From Caryophanales bacterium (GTDB taxonomy: Bacteria; Bacillota; Bacilli; Bacillales; Bacillaceae_J): 51,376 nucleotides of DNA. A program made the translations under genes and the position numbers. The notes beneath the pieces were generated by a model, which did not search any database, had not been told where the DNA came from, and was given only the letters and a program-made list of their open reading frames with translations. This document shows positions 15,663 through 24,265 of the stretch, one piece after another; the stretch's first letter is position 1; every line of letters starts with the position of its first letter. The stretch lies in contig DULJ01000023.1 of NCBI GenBank assembly GCA_012840465.1, forward strand, positions 1-51,376, given 5' to 3'.

Positions 15663-16796
15663 ATGAATAAAGTTAGTGTTACTGGTATTGGGATGACTGC
15701 ATTTGGAAAACAGGAGGATTCATTAAAAACATTGCTTATGGATGCATGTTTAGAAGCGCTCCGTGAAGCAAGTTTTCCTAAGATTGATGCCATTTATATA
15801 GGGAACTTCATGGCTGGATCTCTAGTTAATCAAGAAATTTTAGGGGCTATTGTTGCAAATGAACTTGGTTTGGGTACGGCTCCAGCTTTTAAAGTTGAAG
15901 GGGCATGTGCATCAGGAGGGATTGCCTTCAGACAAGGATTCCTTAACATTCAAAATGGTGAGTATGAAAATGTGCTAATTGCTGGTGTTGAAAAAATGAA
16001 ACACGCCACAACAGAAGGAACTACTAGGGCAATCAATGCTGCAATGGATAATGATTCAAATGAAATACTTGCTGGTTTAACCTTTCCAGGATTTTTCGGA
16101 ACAGTTGCAAATCGGTATTTTCATGAAACAGGGGCATCCAAACAGCATTTAGCCATGGTTGCTCTAAAAAATCGCGAGTATGCAGTAAACAATCCAAAAG
16201 CACAATTTCGAAAACCAGCAACGCTCGAAGAAATTATGGAAGCAAGAATGATCACTGAGCCCTTAGGACTATTCGACTGCTCCCCGACTACAGATGGTGC
16301 TGCGGCCATTGTCCTTTCTAAAGGAGATAAAGGCGTAGTCGTCAGAGCCTCTGCTCAGGCTTCAGGAACAACCCAAATGCAGGAAGCAGAAGATTTATTA
16401 AGTTTACCATCGGTTAGAGCCTCTGCTCAGCAAGCTTATCAAATGGCTGGTGTAGGCCCTGAAGAAATTGATGTAGTTGAGTTGCATGATTGTTTCACAA
16501 TGACAGAAATACTATCGATTGAAGAGCTAGGTTTTTTCGAAAAAGGTACTGGTTGGGAGGCTATCGCACAAGGATTAACAAAGCATGGAGGAAAAGTGCC
16601 AGTTAATACGAGTGGTGGGCTTCTGTCCAAAGGGCATCCAATTGGGGCAACGGGCCTAGCACAAATTATTCAAATTGTCTCCCAACTTCGTGGAAACAGT
16701 TGCAATCAAGTGGATGGTGCTAAAATGGGATTAGCCCAAAATTTGGGTGGAACAGGTGCGTACTCAACAGTTCATATATTCGAAGGGGTGAAGTAA
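15663..16796 (+). CDS. Thiolase family protein (SCP2/nonspecific-lipid-transfer type)
   Basis: 377 aa from ATG 15663 (MNKVSVTGIGMTAFGKQ, AAGGGG upstream); an upstream in-frame start at 15618 is less likely. Thiolase-fold: nucleophile Cys in VEGACASGGIAFRQG, HDCFTMTE in the second half, and GGLLSKGHPIGATG. The C-terminal second catalytic Cys region reads LGGTGAYSTVHI without Cys, as in SCP2-thiolases. Such proteins carry out thiolytic or retro-aldol cleavage of acyl-CoAs and commonly need a DUF35 partner, encoded immediately downstream. It probably completes degradation of the acid taken up and activated by the two upstream proteins. Confidence 0.9.
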   Translation: MNKVSVTGIGMTAFGKQEDSLKTLLMDACLEALREASFPKIDAIYIGNFMAGSLVNQEILGAIVANELGLGTAPAFKVEGACASGGIAFRQGFLNIQNGEYENVLIAGVEKMKHATTEGTTRAINAAMDNDSNEILAGLTFPGFFGTVANRYFHETGASKQHLAMVALKNREYAVNNPKAQFRKPATLEEIMEARMITEPLGLFDCSPTTDGAAAIVLSKGDKGVVVRASAQASGTTQMQEAEDLLSLPSVRASAQQAYQMAGVGPEEIDVVELHDCFTMTEILSIEELGFFEKGTGWEAIAQGLTKHGGKVPVNTSGGLLSKGHPIGATGLAQIIQIVSQLRGNSCNQVDGAKMGLAQNLGGTGAYSTVHIFEGVK

Positions 16797-16798
16797 GG

Positions 16799-17113
16799 AT
16801 GGCAATGGTTCAAGTGTATGAATGTACTCAATGTGAAAAAAAGTTTGCCCAGCGAAAATGGATCTGTCCAAAATGTAAAAATACTGAATTTCATATAAAG
16901 GAAGTAAGTGGTGAAGGAAAGGTATTTTCGTTTACAACAATTTATGTGTCCTCCCAGGAGTTTGCACACCTAACTCCATATTCAGTAGCATTAGTTGATT
17001 TACGGGATGGTGTGCGATTGACTGGACGGATTATGGAACAGGTAGATATTAACGATAAGGTGAAATGTATTTCAAATGAGGATAATACGTTTGTTTTTGA
17101 AAAAATAAGCTGA
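16799..17113 (+). CDS. DUF35 OB-fold protein with N-terminal zinc ribbon
   Basis: 104 aa. Residues about 7-30 form a rubredoxin-like zinc ribbon (CTQCEKKFAQRKWICPKC), followed by an OB-fold: GEGKVFSFTTIYVSSQEFAHLTPYSVALVDLRDGVRLTGRI. This is the standard partner of SCP2-type thiolases and Ltp2-like aldolases, where the complex is needed for activity. The start lies 2 bp after the thiolase stop, so the two are translationally coupled; GTGAAGTAAGG serves as ribosome site. Confidence 0.92.
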   Translation: MAMVQVYECTQCEKKFAQRKWICPKCKNTEFHIKEVSGEGKVFSFTTIYVSSQEFAHLTPYSVALVDLRDGVRLTGRIMEQVDINDKVKCISNEDNTFVFEKIS

Positions 17114-17142
17114 ATAGCCGGAAATTGATTTTTAGATCTCAA

Positions 17143-17188
17143 AATGCTCCTAAACGTTGTTGAACGACGTTTAGGAGCATTGTTTGTT
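17143..17188 (+). terminator. Terminator of the thiolase operon
   Basis: AATGCTCCTAAACG (17143-17156) pairs perfectly with CGTTTAGGAGCATT (17168-17181), followed by GTTTGTT. It also serves the convergent tautomerase side. Confidence 0.75.
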
Positions 17189-17227
17189 CCATTACTTGTT
17201 GTCATTGGAAATTAGAACAACAAGTAA

Positions 17228-17431
17228 TCACTGACCATTTATTCTTCGAACAGTTATTGTTTCTCCACCAATCCCCCAATTATCAGTATGAACTTCGTCA
17301 ATAACTACAACAGTTGTAGTTGGATTTTTACCTAATACATCAACCAGTAGTTGGGTTGCTCCCTTGATAAGCTCAGCTTTCTTTTCTGGTGTAACGTTCT
17401 CGTTTGTAATTTTAATATTAACATATGGCAT
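17228..17431 (-). CDS. 4-oxalocrotonate tautomerase family protein
   Basis: 67 aa starting MPYVNIKITNENVTPEKK. I choose the ATG at 17431, not the in-frame start 18 bp upstream, because these enzymes need Pro as residue 1 after Met removal, and GAAAGGGG lies 8-12 nt before it. Pro1 acts as general base in keto-enol tautomerisation, e.g. of 2-hydroxymuconate in aromatic meta-cleavage. It follows the MFS gene on the minus strand by 15 bp and is likely cotranscribed. Confidence 0.88.
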   Translation of the reverse strand: MPYVNIKITNENVTPEKKAELIKGATQLLVDVLGKNPTTTVVVIDEVHTDNWGIGGETITVRRINGQ

Positions 17432-17445
17432 TAAATTTGCCCCTT

Positions 17446-18654
17446 TCAAGTTGATTTAATATGCGAAGTTTCTATATTGGGCATTCGATCAAACCGAATA
17501 CCGCTTACAAGTAACAATGATCCAGTCAATACTACACTAGCTGCACCAATCAAAGCTGTATTAAAACTTTCCGTATAAGATAATAAAATACCCGCAATTG
17601 CTGGACCAATCATTTGACCCGCAGCAAAAACGGCGGTTAGATAGCCAATAATTCGACTACTATTTGATGGACTCATTTGGCGTGCTAAGGTTGTTGCAAC
17701 TGTAGTAATTCCCATGAACGTAGCTCCAAATAATAATGCACTGATAATTAAACTAGATGGGGTCAACCAAAAGACAGGTAGTGCAATCCCGATTGATTGG
17801 AGCATCATCGAAATTACTAATGATTTTACAAACCCCCATTTTTTTGCAAGGTTTGACCAAATGATACATGATGGAATTGCACCTAAGCCAACAACCATCC
17901 AAACAACAGCAGGGTCAACGCTAAAGATGGAGGTTTTTTCAGCAATCGATACAATAAATGTCCCTGTTACAATGTAACCTAACCCTTCTAGTCCATAGGC
18001 GAAAATTAACCAAGGCAACCATTTGAGGGGAGGTGCTTGTGTACTAACTGTTTGTGTACTAACTATTTGTTCATCCTTTTTAATTATTGTATTTGGGGTA
18101 TCTTTGAGCCACAACCATACGAAGATAGTGAGAATTGCACTTATAATAGCTAGACCTATCCAAACACCCTCCCACATAAATAAATGGTTGAAAATCGGAA
18201 TGAAGATTGTCGAAAAAAATATACCGAACCCCACCCCGGAATAAAAAAAGCCTGACCAATTTGTTTTACCTGAAACAGCTAGTTTATCCAGGACAATACT
18301 GGAAGCTAAAACAAAAATGAATGCACTTGCCACTCCCGAAGTAAAGCGAACGATAAGCATAAGAATGTAAGAGTGAGACAGCCCCATCATAGCGGTAGTA
18401 AAAATGCTTACAATTAGACTAACTCTTAAATAAAATGTTTTATGCTTTTTCAAAGGGAGAATTCCTGCTAAAAATGCTCCAACGAAATACCCTGCGTAAT
18501 TGCTTGAAGCAAGATAACCTGCGAATACATCAGTAAAGGAAAGCGCATGTTGCATTAGTGGAAGAATCGGAGTATAAGCAAATCTTCCAATCCCCATAGC
18601 AATCATTAATGAAAGGATTCCCCCAAACAAAAATAGTAAAGGACGTTTATTCAA
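17446..18654 (-). CDS. YbfB/YjiJ-type MFS transporter
   Basis: 402 aa with about 12 transmembrane segments. The start LFLFGGILSLMIAMGIGRFAYTPILPLM is the hallmark of the YbfB/YjiJ MFS subfamily (PF06779). The hydrophilic central loop (about 195-215) contains a duplicated QTVSTQ stretch. Substrate unknown. It is divergent from the LysR gene (129 bp between starts), the typical arrangement for a LysR-regulated target. TTGGAGGTG precedes the ATG. Confidence 0.9.
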   Translation of the reverse strand: MNKRPLLFLFGGILSLMIAMGIGRFAYTPILPLMQHALSFTDVFAGYLASSNYAGYFVGAFLAGILPLKKHKTFYLRVSLIVSIFTTAMMGLSHSYILMLIVRFTSGVASAFIFVLASSIVLDKLAVSGKTNWSGFFYSGVGFGIFFSTIFIPIFNHLFMWEGVWIGLAIISAILTIFVWLWLKDTPNTIIKKDEQIVSTQTVSTQAPPLKWLPWLIFAYGLEGLGYIVTGTFIVSIAEKTSIFSVDPAVVWMVVGLGAIPSCIIWSNLAKKWGFVKSLVISMMLQSIGIALPVFWLTPSSLIISALLFGATFMGITTVATTLARQMSPSNSSRIIGYLTAVFAAGQMIGPAIAGILLSYTESFNTALIGAASVVLTGSLLLVSGIRFDRMPNIETSHIKST

Positions 18655-18783
18655 TTTTTCACCTCCAATTCAAATAATCTTTATTTCTATTTTATCTTAA
18701 CTGTTTTTTGCTATATGGTATAATACTAAAAAACGATGTGTGGCTATCAAATATTCAGATAACAAAAAAAGAGGGGGAAGGAT

Positions 18784-19692
18784 ATGGATTTACAAGCATT
18801 AAAGTTTTTTCGAGCAGTCGCAGAATGGGGAAGTATCTCAAAGGCAGCCAGAGAACTAAATTATGCCCAATCAAATCTCACAGCAAAGATTCAGCAATTG
18901 GAGACGGAACTCCAAACAACGCTTTTCTATCGCCATAATCGAGGCACCTCCTTAACTGACAAAGGAACAGTATTACTTTCGTATACGAATGAAATATTTC
19001 AGCTTTTCGATGATGTTAGAAAAGTAATGAGTGATGATCAAACACCAAAAGGTCCTTTGTCAATAGGTTCGATGGAAACGACTGCTGCAATTCGTTTGCC
19101 CATATTGCTTTCAAAGTTCCATCGTGAATATCCAGCTGTTGACCTTACGATAAAAACAGGTCCAACTGAACAAAATGTCCAAGCTGTTCTACAATATGAA
19201 TTGGATGGGGCTTTTGTTGCGGGACCGATTGAACATCCTGATCTCAACTATAAAACGGTAATAGAAGAAGAATTAGTGCTTGTAACGGATTCGTTTTATC
19301 AATCTTTATCTTCTATAAAAGAAATACAAAATCGAACGATATTAGTTTTTCGTAATGGTTGTTCGTACCGGGCAAGATTTGAAGAATGGTTACATCATGA
19401 AGGGGTTATTCCACAAAAAATAATGGAATTTGGAACACTTGATGGAATTATCGGCTGTGTATCTGCGGGACTAGGTATAAGTATACTTCCTCGAAGTGTT
19501 GTAGATTCATATGTAAAAAATAATTTTCTTATCCAGCACTCCATCCCCAATAGATTCGCAAAAGTTAAAACCCTTTTCATTTATCGTAAAGATAAATATA
19601 TGTCCACCTCATTGAGGGAATTTATAGAAATGTTTAACTTTATTCAGCAGAAGTCTCCCCCTTCCATAAGTGGTGAGATGAATGAAAATTAG
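18784..19692 (+). CDS. LysR family transcriptional regulator with repeat-derived C-terminus
   Basis: 302 aa. The N-terminal winged HTH is typical (LKFFRAVAEWGSISKAARELNYAQSNLTAKIQQLETEL, about 5-42), followed by the periplasmic-binding-protein-like effector domain (about 90-290; GIIGCVSAGLGISILPRSVV). It is divergent from the YbfB-type transporter and tautomerase genes, which it probably regulates. The last 19 codons (FNFIQQKSPPSISGEMNEN) lie inside the MITE-like repeat at 19633-19738, which also supplies the stop codon, so the native C-terminus may have been replaced. AGGGGGAAGG ribosome site. Confidence 0.92.
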   Translation: MDLQALKFFRAVAEWGSISKAARELNYAQSNLTAKIQQLETELQTTLFYRHNRGTSLTDKGTVLLSYTNEIFQLFDDVRKVMSDDQTPKGPLSIGSMETTAAIRLPILLSKFHREYPAVDLTIKTGPTEQNVQAVLQYELDGAFVAGPIEHPDLNYKTVIEEELVLVTDSFYQSLSSIKEIQNRTILVFRNGCSYRARFEEWLHHEGVIPQKIMEFGTLDGIIGCVSAGLGISILPRSVVDSYVKNNFLIQHSIPNRFAKVKTLFIYRKDKYMSTSLREFIEMFNFIQQKSPPSISGEMNEN

Positions 19693-19738
19693 TGATTTAA
19701 TTCGGAGGGGGTACAAACCCCTGCTGCATAAAGTTAAA
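19633..19738 (+). mobile_element. MITE-like element, copy 1 (106 bp, 18-bp terminal inverted repeats)
   Basis: It begins TTTAACTTTATTCAGCAG and ends CTGCTGCATAAAGTTAAA, which are reverse complements at 17 of 18 positions. The interior carries AAGTGGTGAGATGAATG and a GGGG-TACAAA-CCCC hairpin. A close copy in opposite orientation lies at 29530-29636. No target duplication is evident and no transposase is encoded, so it would move in trans. It overlaps the 3' end of the LysR gene. Confidence 0.7.
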
Positions 19739-19820
19739 ACCTCCGGCGAACCTTGCGATTTTAACAAAGGGTGCTTAAATCAATTTAATTGGAAATTCAC
19801 GAAAAATAGAAGAATTAAAG

Positions 19821-20012
19821 ATGCGTATTAAAAGGGTGGCTATGGGTGATATATCTGTTTTAGTTCGCGGAGAAAGTGGTACAGGCAAAGAAATTATTGC
19901 ACATAGTATTCATCAGTTAAGCGGGCGTAGCGAAAAACCATTTGTAAAAGTGAATTGTGGCTCTATACCAGAACATCTGATAGTTTGTATTCCATTATTC
20001 GACAATAAATAA
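19821..20012 (+). pseudogene. Fragment of a sigma-54-dependent activator (AAA+ domain)
   Basis: About 50 codons match the Walker-A region of sigma-54 activators: ISVLVRGESGTGKEIIAHSIHQ, then RSEKPFVKVNCGSIPEHLI. The regulatory, remaining ATPase and DNA-binding parts are absent, and the frame ends in unrelated sequence before the EamA gene. It is a dead remnant; 19739-19820 shows nothing else. Confidence 0.7.
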
Positions 20013-20082
20013 TTTATAAAAAGATTATAATAAATATACTTAGTAAAAAAGTTAAAAGAATTGTCATGAAGGGGTATACAAA

Positions 20083-20979
20083 ATGAACAAATGGCTTTTT
20101 GGATTTTTAGTCGTATTGACAACGGCTTTAATGGGATCATCTTTTGCAGTTGGGAAAATTGGATTAGCTTACGTGACACCGATCATGTTAGTTGCGCTGC
20201 GATTTCTTCTGGCAGGAGTCATCATGGCGATTGCTGTAAAATTTTTAGGGCTTCCTCATCCAAGGGAGGCTTCGAATTGGATAAAAGTGGCCCTCATTGG
20301 GTTCTTTCAAACGGCTGGTGTCATGGGCTGTATTTTCATGAGTTTACGTACGATAACAGCGGGGCAATCATCTATATTAACCTTTATGAACCCCCTTTTA
20401 GTTGTTATATTTGGAACGCTTTTCATGAAAGTGACTTATCGTTTGCAACAGTGGATCGGGGTTATTTTAGGTTTTGTCGGCGTATTTATCACACTTGGTG
20501 CACAGGTAGACTTTCAAATTGGCACCCTGTTGGGTTTTCTCTCAGCCGTTTCGTGGGCGATCGGAACACTATTAATCAAAAAATGGGGTACCAGTATCAA
20601 TACATGGATTTTAACCGCTTATCAAATGTTGTTTGGCGGTTTGATATTATTTATTGGCAGTTTTATATTGGAAAATCCTTCGTTTCAAATCACTGCTTTA
20701 TCGATTACCATTTTAGTATGGCTGGCTTTAATGGCCTCGATCGTACAATTTGCCGTCTGGTTTTACCTTTTACAAAAAGGCGATCCCGGGAAGACAAGCG
20801 CATTCTTGTTTTTAGCACCATTTTTCGGTGTTCTTACAGGCTGGCTATTGTTAGATGAAGTGATCAATTGGTACGTAATACTCGGAGGTGTTTGTATATT
20901 TACCGGCATATTCATGGTTAATTGGACGGCTAGGACGAGAGTTCAAGCGGATTATGATTTTGTAAAATCATCAGTTTGA
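20083..20979 (+). CDS. EamA/DMT-family transporter (RhaT/YdcZ-like)
   Basis: 298 aa with ten hydrophobic segments in two EamA repeats (about 5-140 and 150-285). Typical signatures: LMGSSFAVGKIGLAYVTPIMLVALRFLLAG and, in repeat 2, LLGFLSAVSWAIGTLLIKKWG and FLFLAPFFGVLTGWLLLDE. DMT transporters export amino acids, metabolites or drugs; the substrate is unknown. GAAGGGGTATACAAA gives the ribosome site. Single-gene unit. Confidence 0.92.
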   Translation: MNKWLFGFLVVLTTALMGSSFAVGKIGLAYVTPIMLVALRFLLAGVIMAIAVKFLGLPHPREASNWIKVALIGFFQTAGVMGCIFMSLRTITAGQSSILTFMNPLLVVIFGTLFMKVTYRLQQWIGVILGFVGVFITLGAQVDFQIGTLLGFLSAVSWAIGTLLIKKWGTSINTWILTAYQMLFGGLILFIGSFILENPSFQITALSITILVWLALMASIVQFAVWFYLLQKGDPGKTSAFLFLAPFFGVLTGWLLLDEVINWYVILGGVCIFTGIFMVNWTARTRVQADYDFVKSSV

Positions 20980-21131
20980 CGGAAAAGGTGGAGATAATTT
21001 CAAAACCTTACCTATCCCGTATTAAGAAGGAGAAATGGCTGTTCTTATTGAAGTAAAGGTTAGTGCAAAAAATGGAGCATTTTCATTTTATAGGATCTTA
21101 ATCTTAACCTTGTAAAGTAAATTGAAATGGT

Positions 21132-21615
21132 GTGAAAAAAGTGGCATTTAAAAGTAAAGATAAAAAAATGAGCAAGTCAACATTAATTATTATGATTTTT
21201 ATAATTAGTGGAATATTGTTGACGGTTTTATTGTGGCTTCAAGGTATTTTTATTCCTAATAATTCCAGTACAAAATATTATTCTGTAAAGGGCGTGGACT
21301 TTTTGGCAGTACACAGACCGAGAACAGTTAGATGGATACAGTGGAGAAGAAAAATTTATGGAAATGTATTTAATGGAAGCGATAATGAATTTAAAGAGTA
21401 TGGATATTAAATAAATTCTACGAAAGGGGCGATAGCTTAAAAAAAGCTGTCGCTTCTTTAATTGGTGCAGGTTAGTAGAGATTAAAAATGTTAGCGAAAC
21501 TGAATTTGAAGCTACTGTTGAAATAGTTGATGATGGAGACAAAAAAGAACTAACATTCCCAATCCAAAAACAAGAAAAAGGCTGGAGAATTATTGTTGGT
21601 CAGTATAGAAAATAG
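21132..21615 (+). pseudogene. Small membrane-anchored protein, interrupted
   Basis: GTG 21132 starts MKKVAFKSKDKKMSKSTLIIMIFIISGILLTVLLWLQGIFI, a single N-terminal anchor. After about 21300 the reading frame that looks protein-like shifts (TDREQLDGYSGEEKFMEMYLM, then MNLKSMDIK). After a hairpin/terminator insertion (21429-21453), a third piece, VEIKNVSETEFEATVEIVDDGDKKELTF then QEKGWRIIVGQYRK, resembles the end of the same kind of protein (DUF4878-like lumenal domain). It looks like a gene broken by a frameshift and by an inserted repeat hairpin. Confidence 0.5.
21429..21460 (+). terminator. GCGATAGC-type hairpin, copy 1
   Basis: GCGATAGCTT (21429-21438) pairs with AAGCTGTCGC (21444-21453) with one G-T pair; TTCTTT follows. 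Closely similar hairpins occur at 22561-22593 and 45660-45688. Confidence 0.65.
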
Positions 21616-21773
21616 ATTATTCTTCTTTAATTAACTGGAGCATTTCTGGTTCCTGTCCGCAAACATCTTATAGTCGGTATGCCAATGTAATTTATGGCAT
21701 GGGTGATTATTTTATTTAAAGGGGCGATTATATAGGTGAAATAGATATAGTCCTTACTATCTATATTGTTATT

Positions 21774-22067
21774 ATGCTTATTGGCTTTTTAATCATTTAT
21801 AAATATAGCTCTTATATGATAAGAAAAACAGGTCTGTTTTTTCCGCCAGCATTTATTGCGGGAACAATCATCGTAGCAATTGACATAATAGCAATAATAG
21901 GTTGGTCTTACTACTCTTGGGGTACTAACGAATTTCTATTCATTATCGGAATCCTTGAGGGTTTAGGTTTAATAGTTGTAAGTGAAGCGGTATTGATTAC
22001 AATCCTATTTATTAAGAAGAAACATTTGATACAAACATTCAATGATAATTTAAATAAGAATAGTTAG
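21774..22067 (+). CDS. Small three-helix membrane protein
   Basis: 97 aa with three or four hydrophobic segments (MLIGFLIIYKY; FIAGTIIVAIDIIAIIGWSYYSW; FIIGILEGLGLIVVSEAVLITILFI). No recognisable family. The frame is open about 50 bp further upstream (GDYIGEIDIVLTIYIVI), hinting that the true start lies near 21725 but lacks a standard start codon; the given ATG has no good ribosome site. Part of the run of unknown membrane/lipoprotein genes at 21-27.6 kb. Confidence 0.5.
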   Translation: MLIGFLIIYKYSSYMIRKTGLFFPPAFIAGTIIVAIDIIAIIGWSYYSWGTNEFLFIIGILEGLGLIVVSEAVLITILFIKKKHLIQTFNDNLNKNS

Positions 22068-22178
22068 GTTGTTGTTAATGGAACGATACAAAACAGGAGC
22101 AACCGCACTTTTGTAATATGGAAGTTTAGATGGATTAGAGGAGAATTTTTTGATGCATTGTTTGAGAAGTGGGAATTT

Positions 22179-22555
22179 TTGAAGAAGGTTTTAATAGCAG
22201 TGTTGTCACTGACTTTATTATTCTAGGTTTTATTGGATTAAGGTTTGGAAGTGCATTAACTCAAGAAGGCAATCCTATACCTTATTTAACTGCAATTATC
22301 AAATATGAGTTATCTAACAATGGATACGAGAGAGTGTTAGAAACATCAAATGAAATCAGATATGTGTCAGAATTTGAGGTAAAGCATCCTTTAGGTATGG
22401 CTAAGGAATTTATGAAAAGGAGAGGTTGGGAGTTTAAGGAGCAGGTAGGTTCAGGTCTTGTATTCGAAAGAAACAAAGAGGTCATCACAATTGAGACAAG
22501 GCAATATTCAAAGCGTTATTTTATATGGGATGTTCCGAAAAAAATAGTCAACTAA
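22179..22555 (+). pseudogene. Paralogue of the 25290-25613 gene, N-terminal frameshift
   Basis: A TTG at 22179 starts KKVLIAVLSLTLLF, then hits TAG; losing one T there accounts for the shift, and the downstream frame continues GFIGLRFGSALTQEGNPIPYLTAI...ELSNNGYERVLET. This closely matches the gene at 25290 (GFIAVRFGSALTQEGNPILYLTSI...ELSNNGYEKVLKT). The product would be a small protein with one N-terminal membrane or signal helix. A longer frame starting in the wrong phase at 22169 keeps the body open, so a product without the native anchor could still be made. Confidence 0.6.
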
Positions 22556-22560
22556 AGGTG

Positions 22561-22593
22561 GCGATTGCAACAAATAAGAGCAGTCGCTTTTTT
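22561..22593 (+). terminator. GCGATTGC-type hairpin, copy 2
   Basis: GCGATTGC (22561-22568) pairs with GCAGTCGC (22580-22587), followed by six T. Same family as 21429 and 45660. Confidence 0.75.
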
Positions 22594-22717
22594 ATTGGTC
22601 AAAGAAACCACTTTGTTCAAACACAGGCACTTTTTTGTAACTGTTTTGAATTTAATACCGTCATTAATTATAGAGGGTTGAAATTAAAAAAGTTTGATCA
22701 AGAGGGAGTGGTTTCAT

Positions 22718-23287
22718 ATGAAAAAGAAGAGTTACTCAAAAACAATAATTTCGTTGGTCATTTTTATTTTCACTTTTTATTGTATTGTGTTACTTTTACC
22801 TGAGAAATCCAATTCCTATAAAGAACCCCATGAAGCAATTTTTGCTGATGATACAGCAAGTAATAAGGACTTTTTGTTAATTCCAGCCAACAAACTAAAT
22901 GGTAAAGCTCTTTTCTTTTTTATAAAAGACAAGAATAATTTAGGGGCTGTTTATGCAGATAAGGGGATATTCGGCTGGAAGGCAGGAATGTTAACTTGGA
23001 GCGTATATGATAAAGAGATGGGAAGCGATAAATTAGAGGATATTCATGGCCATGGAGGAAACTTGGTCTTTGGATTAATAAGGGATGGGGACGAACATCT
23101 TGTAAAGATTAATGGAAATAACGCTAAAATTCTAAATTTAGCTATGTTATCTCCAGATGTAGTGAAAGAATTTCAGTTAGAGGGTTTGTATATCTGGTAT
23201 TTTGAGAGTGACAAACCTCTTAGTGATACGGAAATTAAATTGGTAAACAAAACTACAGGTGAAGAATTACATTCAGTAGACTTTTAG
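22718..23287 (+). CDS. Hypothetical membrane-anchored protein
   Basis: 189 aa from ATG 22718, chosen because AGAGGGAG lies 8 nt upstream. N-terminal hydrophobic helix (about 8-28, TIISLVIFIFTFYCIVLLL) and an extracytoplasmic domain with GHGGNLVFGLIRDGDEHLVKINGNNAKIL. I do not recognise the family; the 'FGLIRD..V..I.ING' pattern resembles small exported proteins of Bacillus with a beta-sandwich. Followed within 50 bp by a lipoprotein gene in the same direction. Confidence 0.7.
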   Translation: MKKKSYSKTIISLVIFIFTFYCIVLLLPEKSNSYKEPHEAIFADDTASNKDFLLIPANKLNGKALFFFIKDKNNLGAVYADKGIFGWKAGMLTWSVYDKEMGSDKLEDIHGHGGNLVFGLIRDGDEHLVKINGNNAKILNLAMLSPDVVKEFQLEGLYIWYFESDKPLSDTEIKLVNKTTGEELHSVDF

Positions 23288-23338
23288 ACTAAGTTAAAGG
23301 GGGAGTAAGAAATCGTAACTAAAAAAGTATTAAAATTA

Positions 23339-24055
23339 ATGTTCCTATTTTTTGCTGTAAGTTTATTACTGTTTGGTTGCTCAAACAATGAGCCTGATTT
23401 AGAGGAAGTGAATGGTGTGGGTTTAACTTATAGCGAATTTTTTAAGCCATATGATAGGCTTGACGAAAGGAAAAACATAAAATATTATAAGCCCTTACCG
23501 ATTGATGAGATAGAATCTTCTTTTCAAGAACAAGTTAAAATGGCTGTAAACAAGATAGATTCGGAAAGGCTACCGTTCAAAGTTGAAGAGGAAAAAGCGT
23601 ACCTTATAACCTCCAAAAACGAAGATGGAAAAGCAAGGAATCAGATACAGTTAAGCTATCTCAATAAGTCAGAGTACGACAGAATAGATGACTTTTTTAT
23701 CATTTCAGTGACAGAAGCCGATAAAAACCCACTTGAAGAAATTAATATTTCAAATGAATATGATTCAGTAGGTAACAAATTGAAAAAAGAAATTCTAACA
23801 GGAGATATACCTATCTACCGGCAAGTAATTACGACAGATAGTGCATTACTATATAGTTATTATGACTATGATGAAACTGAAAATAGAATATCTACTGTTG
23901 GTACGGCGGCTAATGAAATTTATGCTTATAACAACGGATACATTTATCATATAGGTTATTTAATCGATAAAGAAAAGAATAATGAGAAAATACAAGAGGA
24001 TATGTTTCAACTGGCTCGTGAATACATTTTAATGGTTGGGTTTGAAGATTTGTAG
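23339..24055 (+). CDS. Hypothetical lipoprotein
   Basis: 238 aa from ATG 23339. The signal sequence MFLFFAVSLLLFGC ends in a lipobox (LLFGC), so it should be lipidated and anchored outside the membrane. The mature part is charged and unrecognised. The signal lacks the usual positive N-region: nine codons upstream in frame (from ATC 23312) encode VTKKVLKL, directly after a strong AAAGGGGGAG site, while ATG 23339 has no ribosome site. Either initiation uses the rare ATC codon or a start-codon mutation has occurred. Confidence 0.65.
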   Translation: MFLFFAVSLLLFGCSNNEPDLEEVNGVGLTYSEFFKPYDRLDERKNIKYYKPLPIDEIESSFQEQVKMAVNKIDSERLPFKVEEEKAYLITSKNEDGKARNQIQLSYLNKSEYDRIDDFFIISVTEADKNPLEEINISNEYDSVGNKLKKEILTGDIPIYRQVITTDSALLYSYYDYDETENRISTVGTAANEIYAYNNGYIYHIGYLIDKEKNNEKIQEDMFQLAREYILMVGFEDL

Positions 24056-24265
24056 CTGAATGGTGCTACAAAGAAACAATATAGATCGTCAAATTCGTGA
24101 TCAAGACCTAATTTGAAAAAATCTCAATAAGTAAAGGGTCTGCGTAAAATCTTGTGTAAGTAATATTCGACAATCTTCGCAAGGCGAAAAACAATAGGTA
24201 TGAAAAAAGATAAATTGGCAATACTATAATTGCCTTTTACCATAAAACAGGATAGGGCAATAAAA

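Noticed and set aside
19633-19738. IS200/IS605 right end or TnpB guide RNA as the origin of the 106-bp repeat
   Set aside because: Considered because of its hairpin and position near gene ends, but the 18-bp terminal inverted repeats on both sides fit a MITE, and no tnpA/tnpB remnant is adjacent.
20091-20858. 255-aa plus-strand frame overlapping the EamA transporter in another phase
   Set aside because: It shows Trp/Cys/His-rich out-of-phase translation without domains; the EamA frame has a ribosome site and the complete ten-helix pattern.
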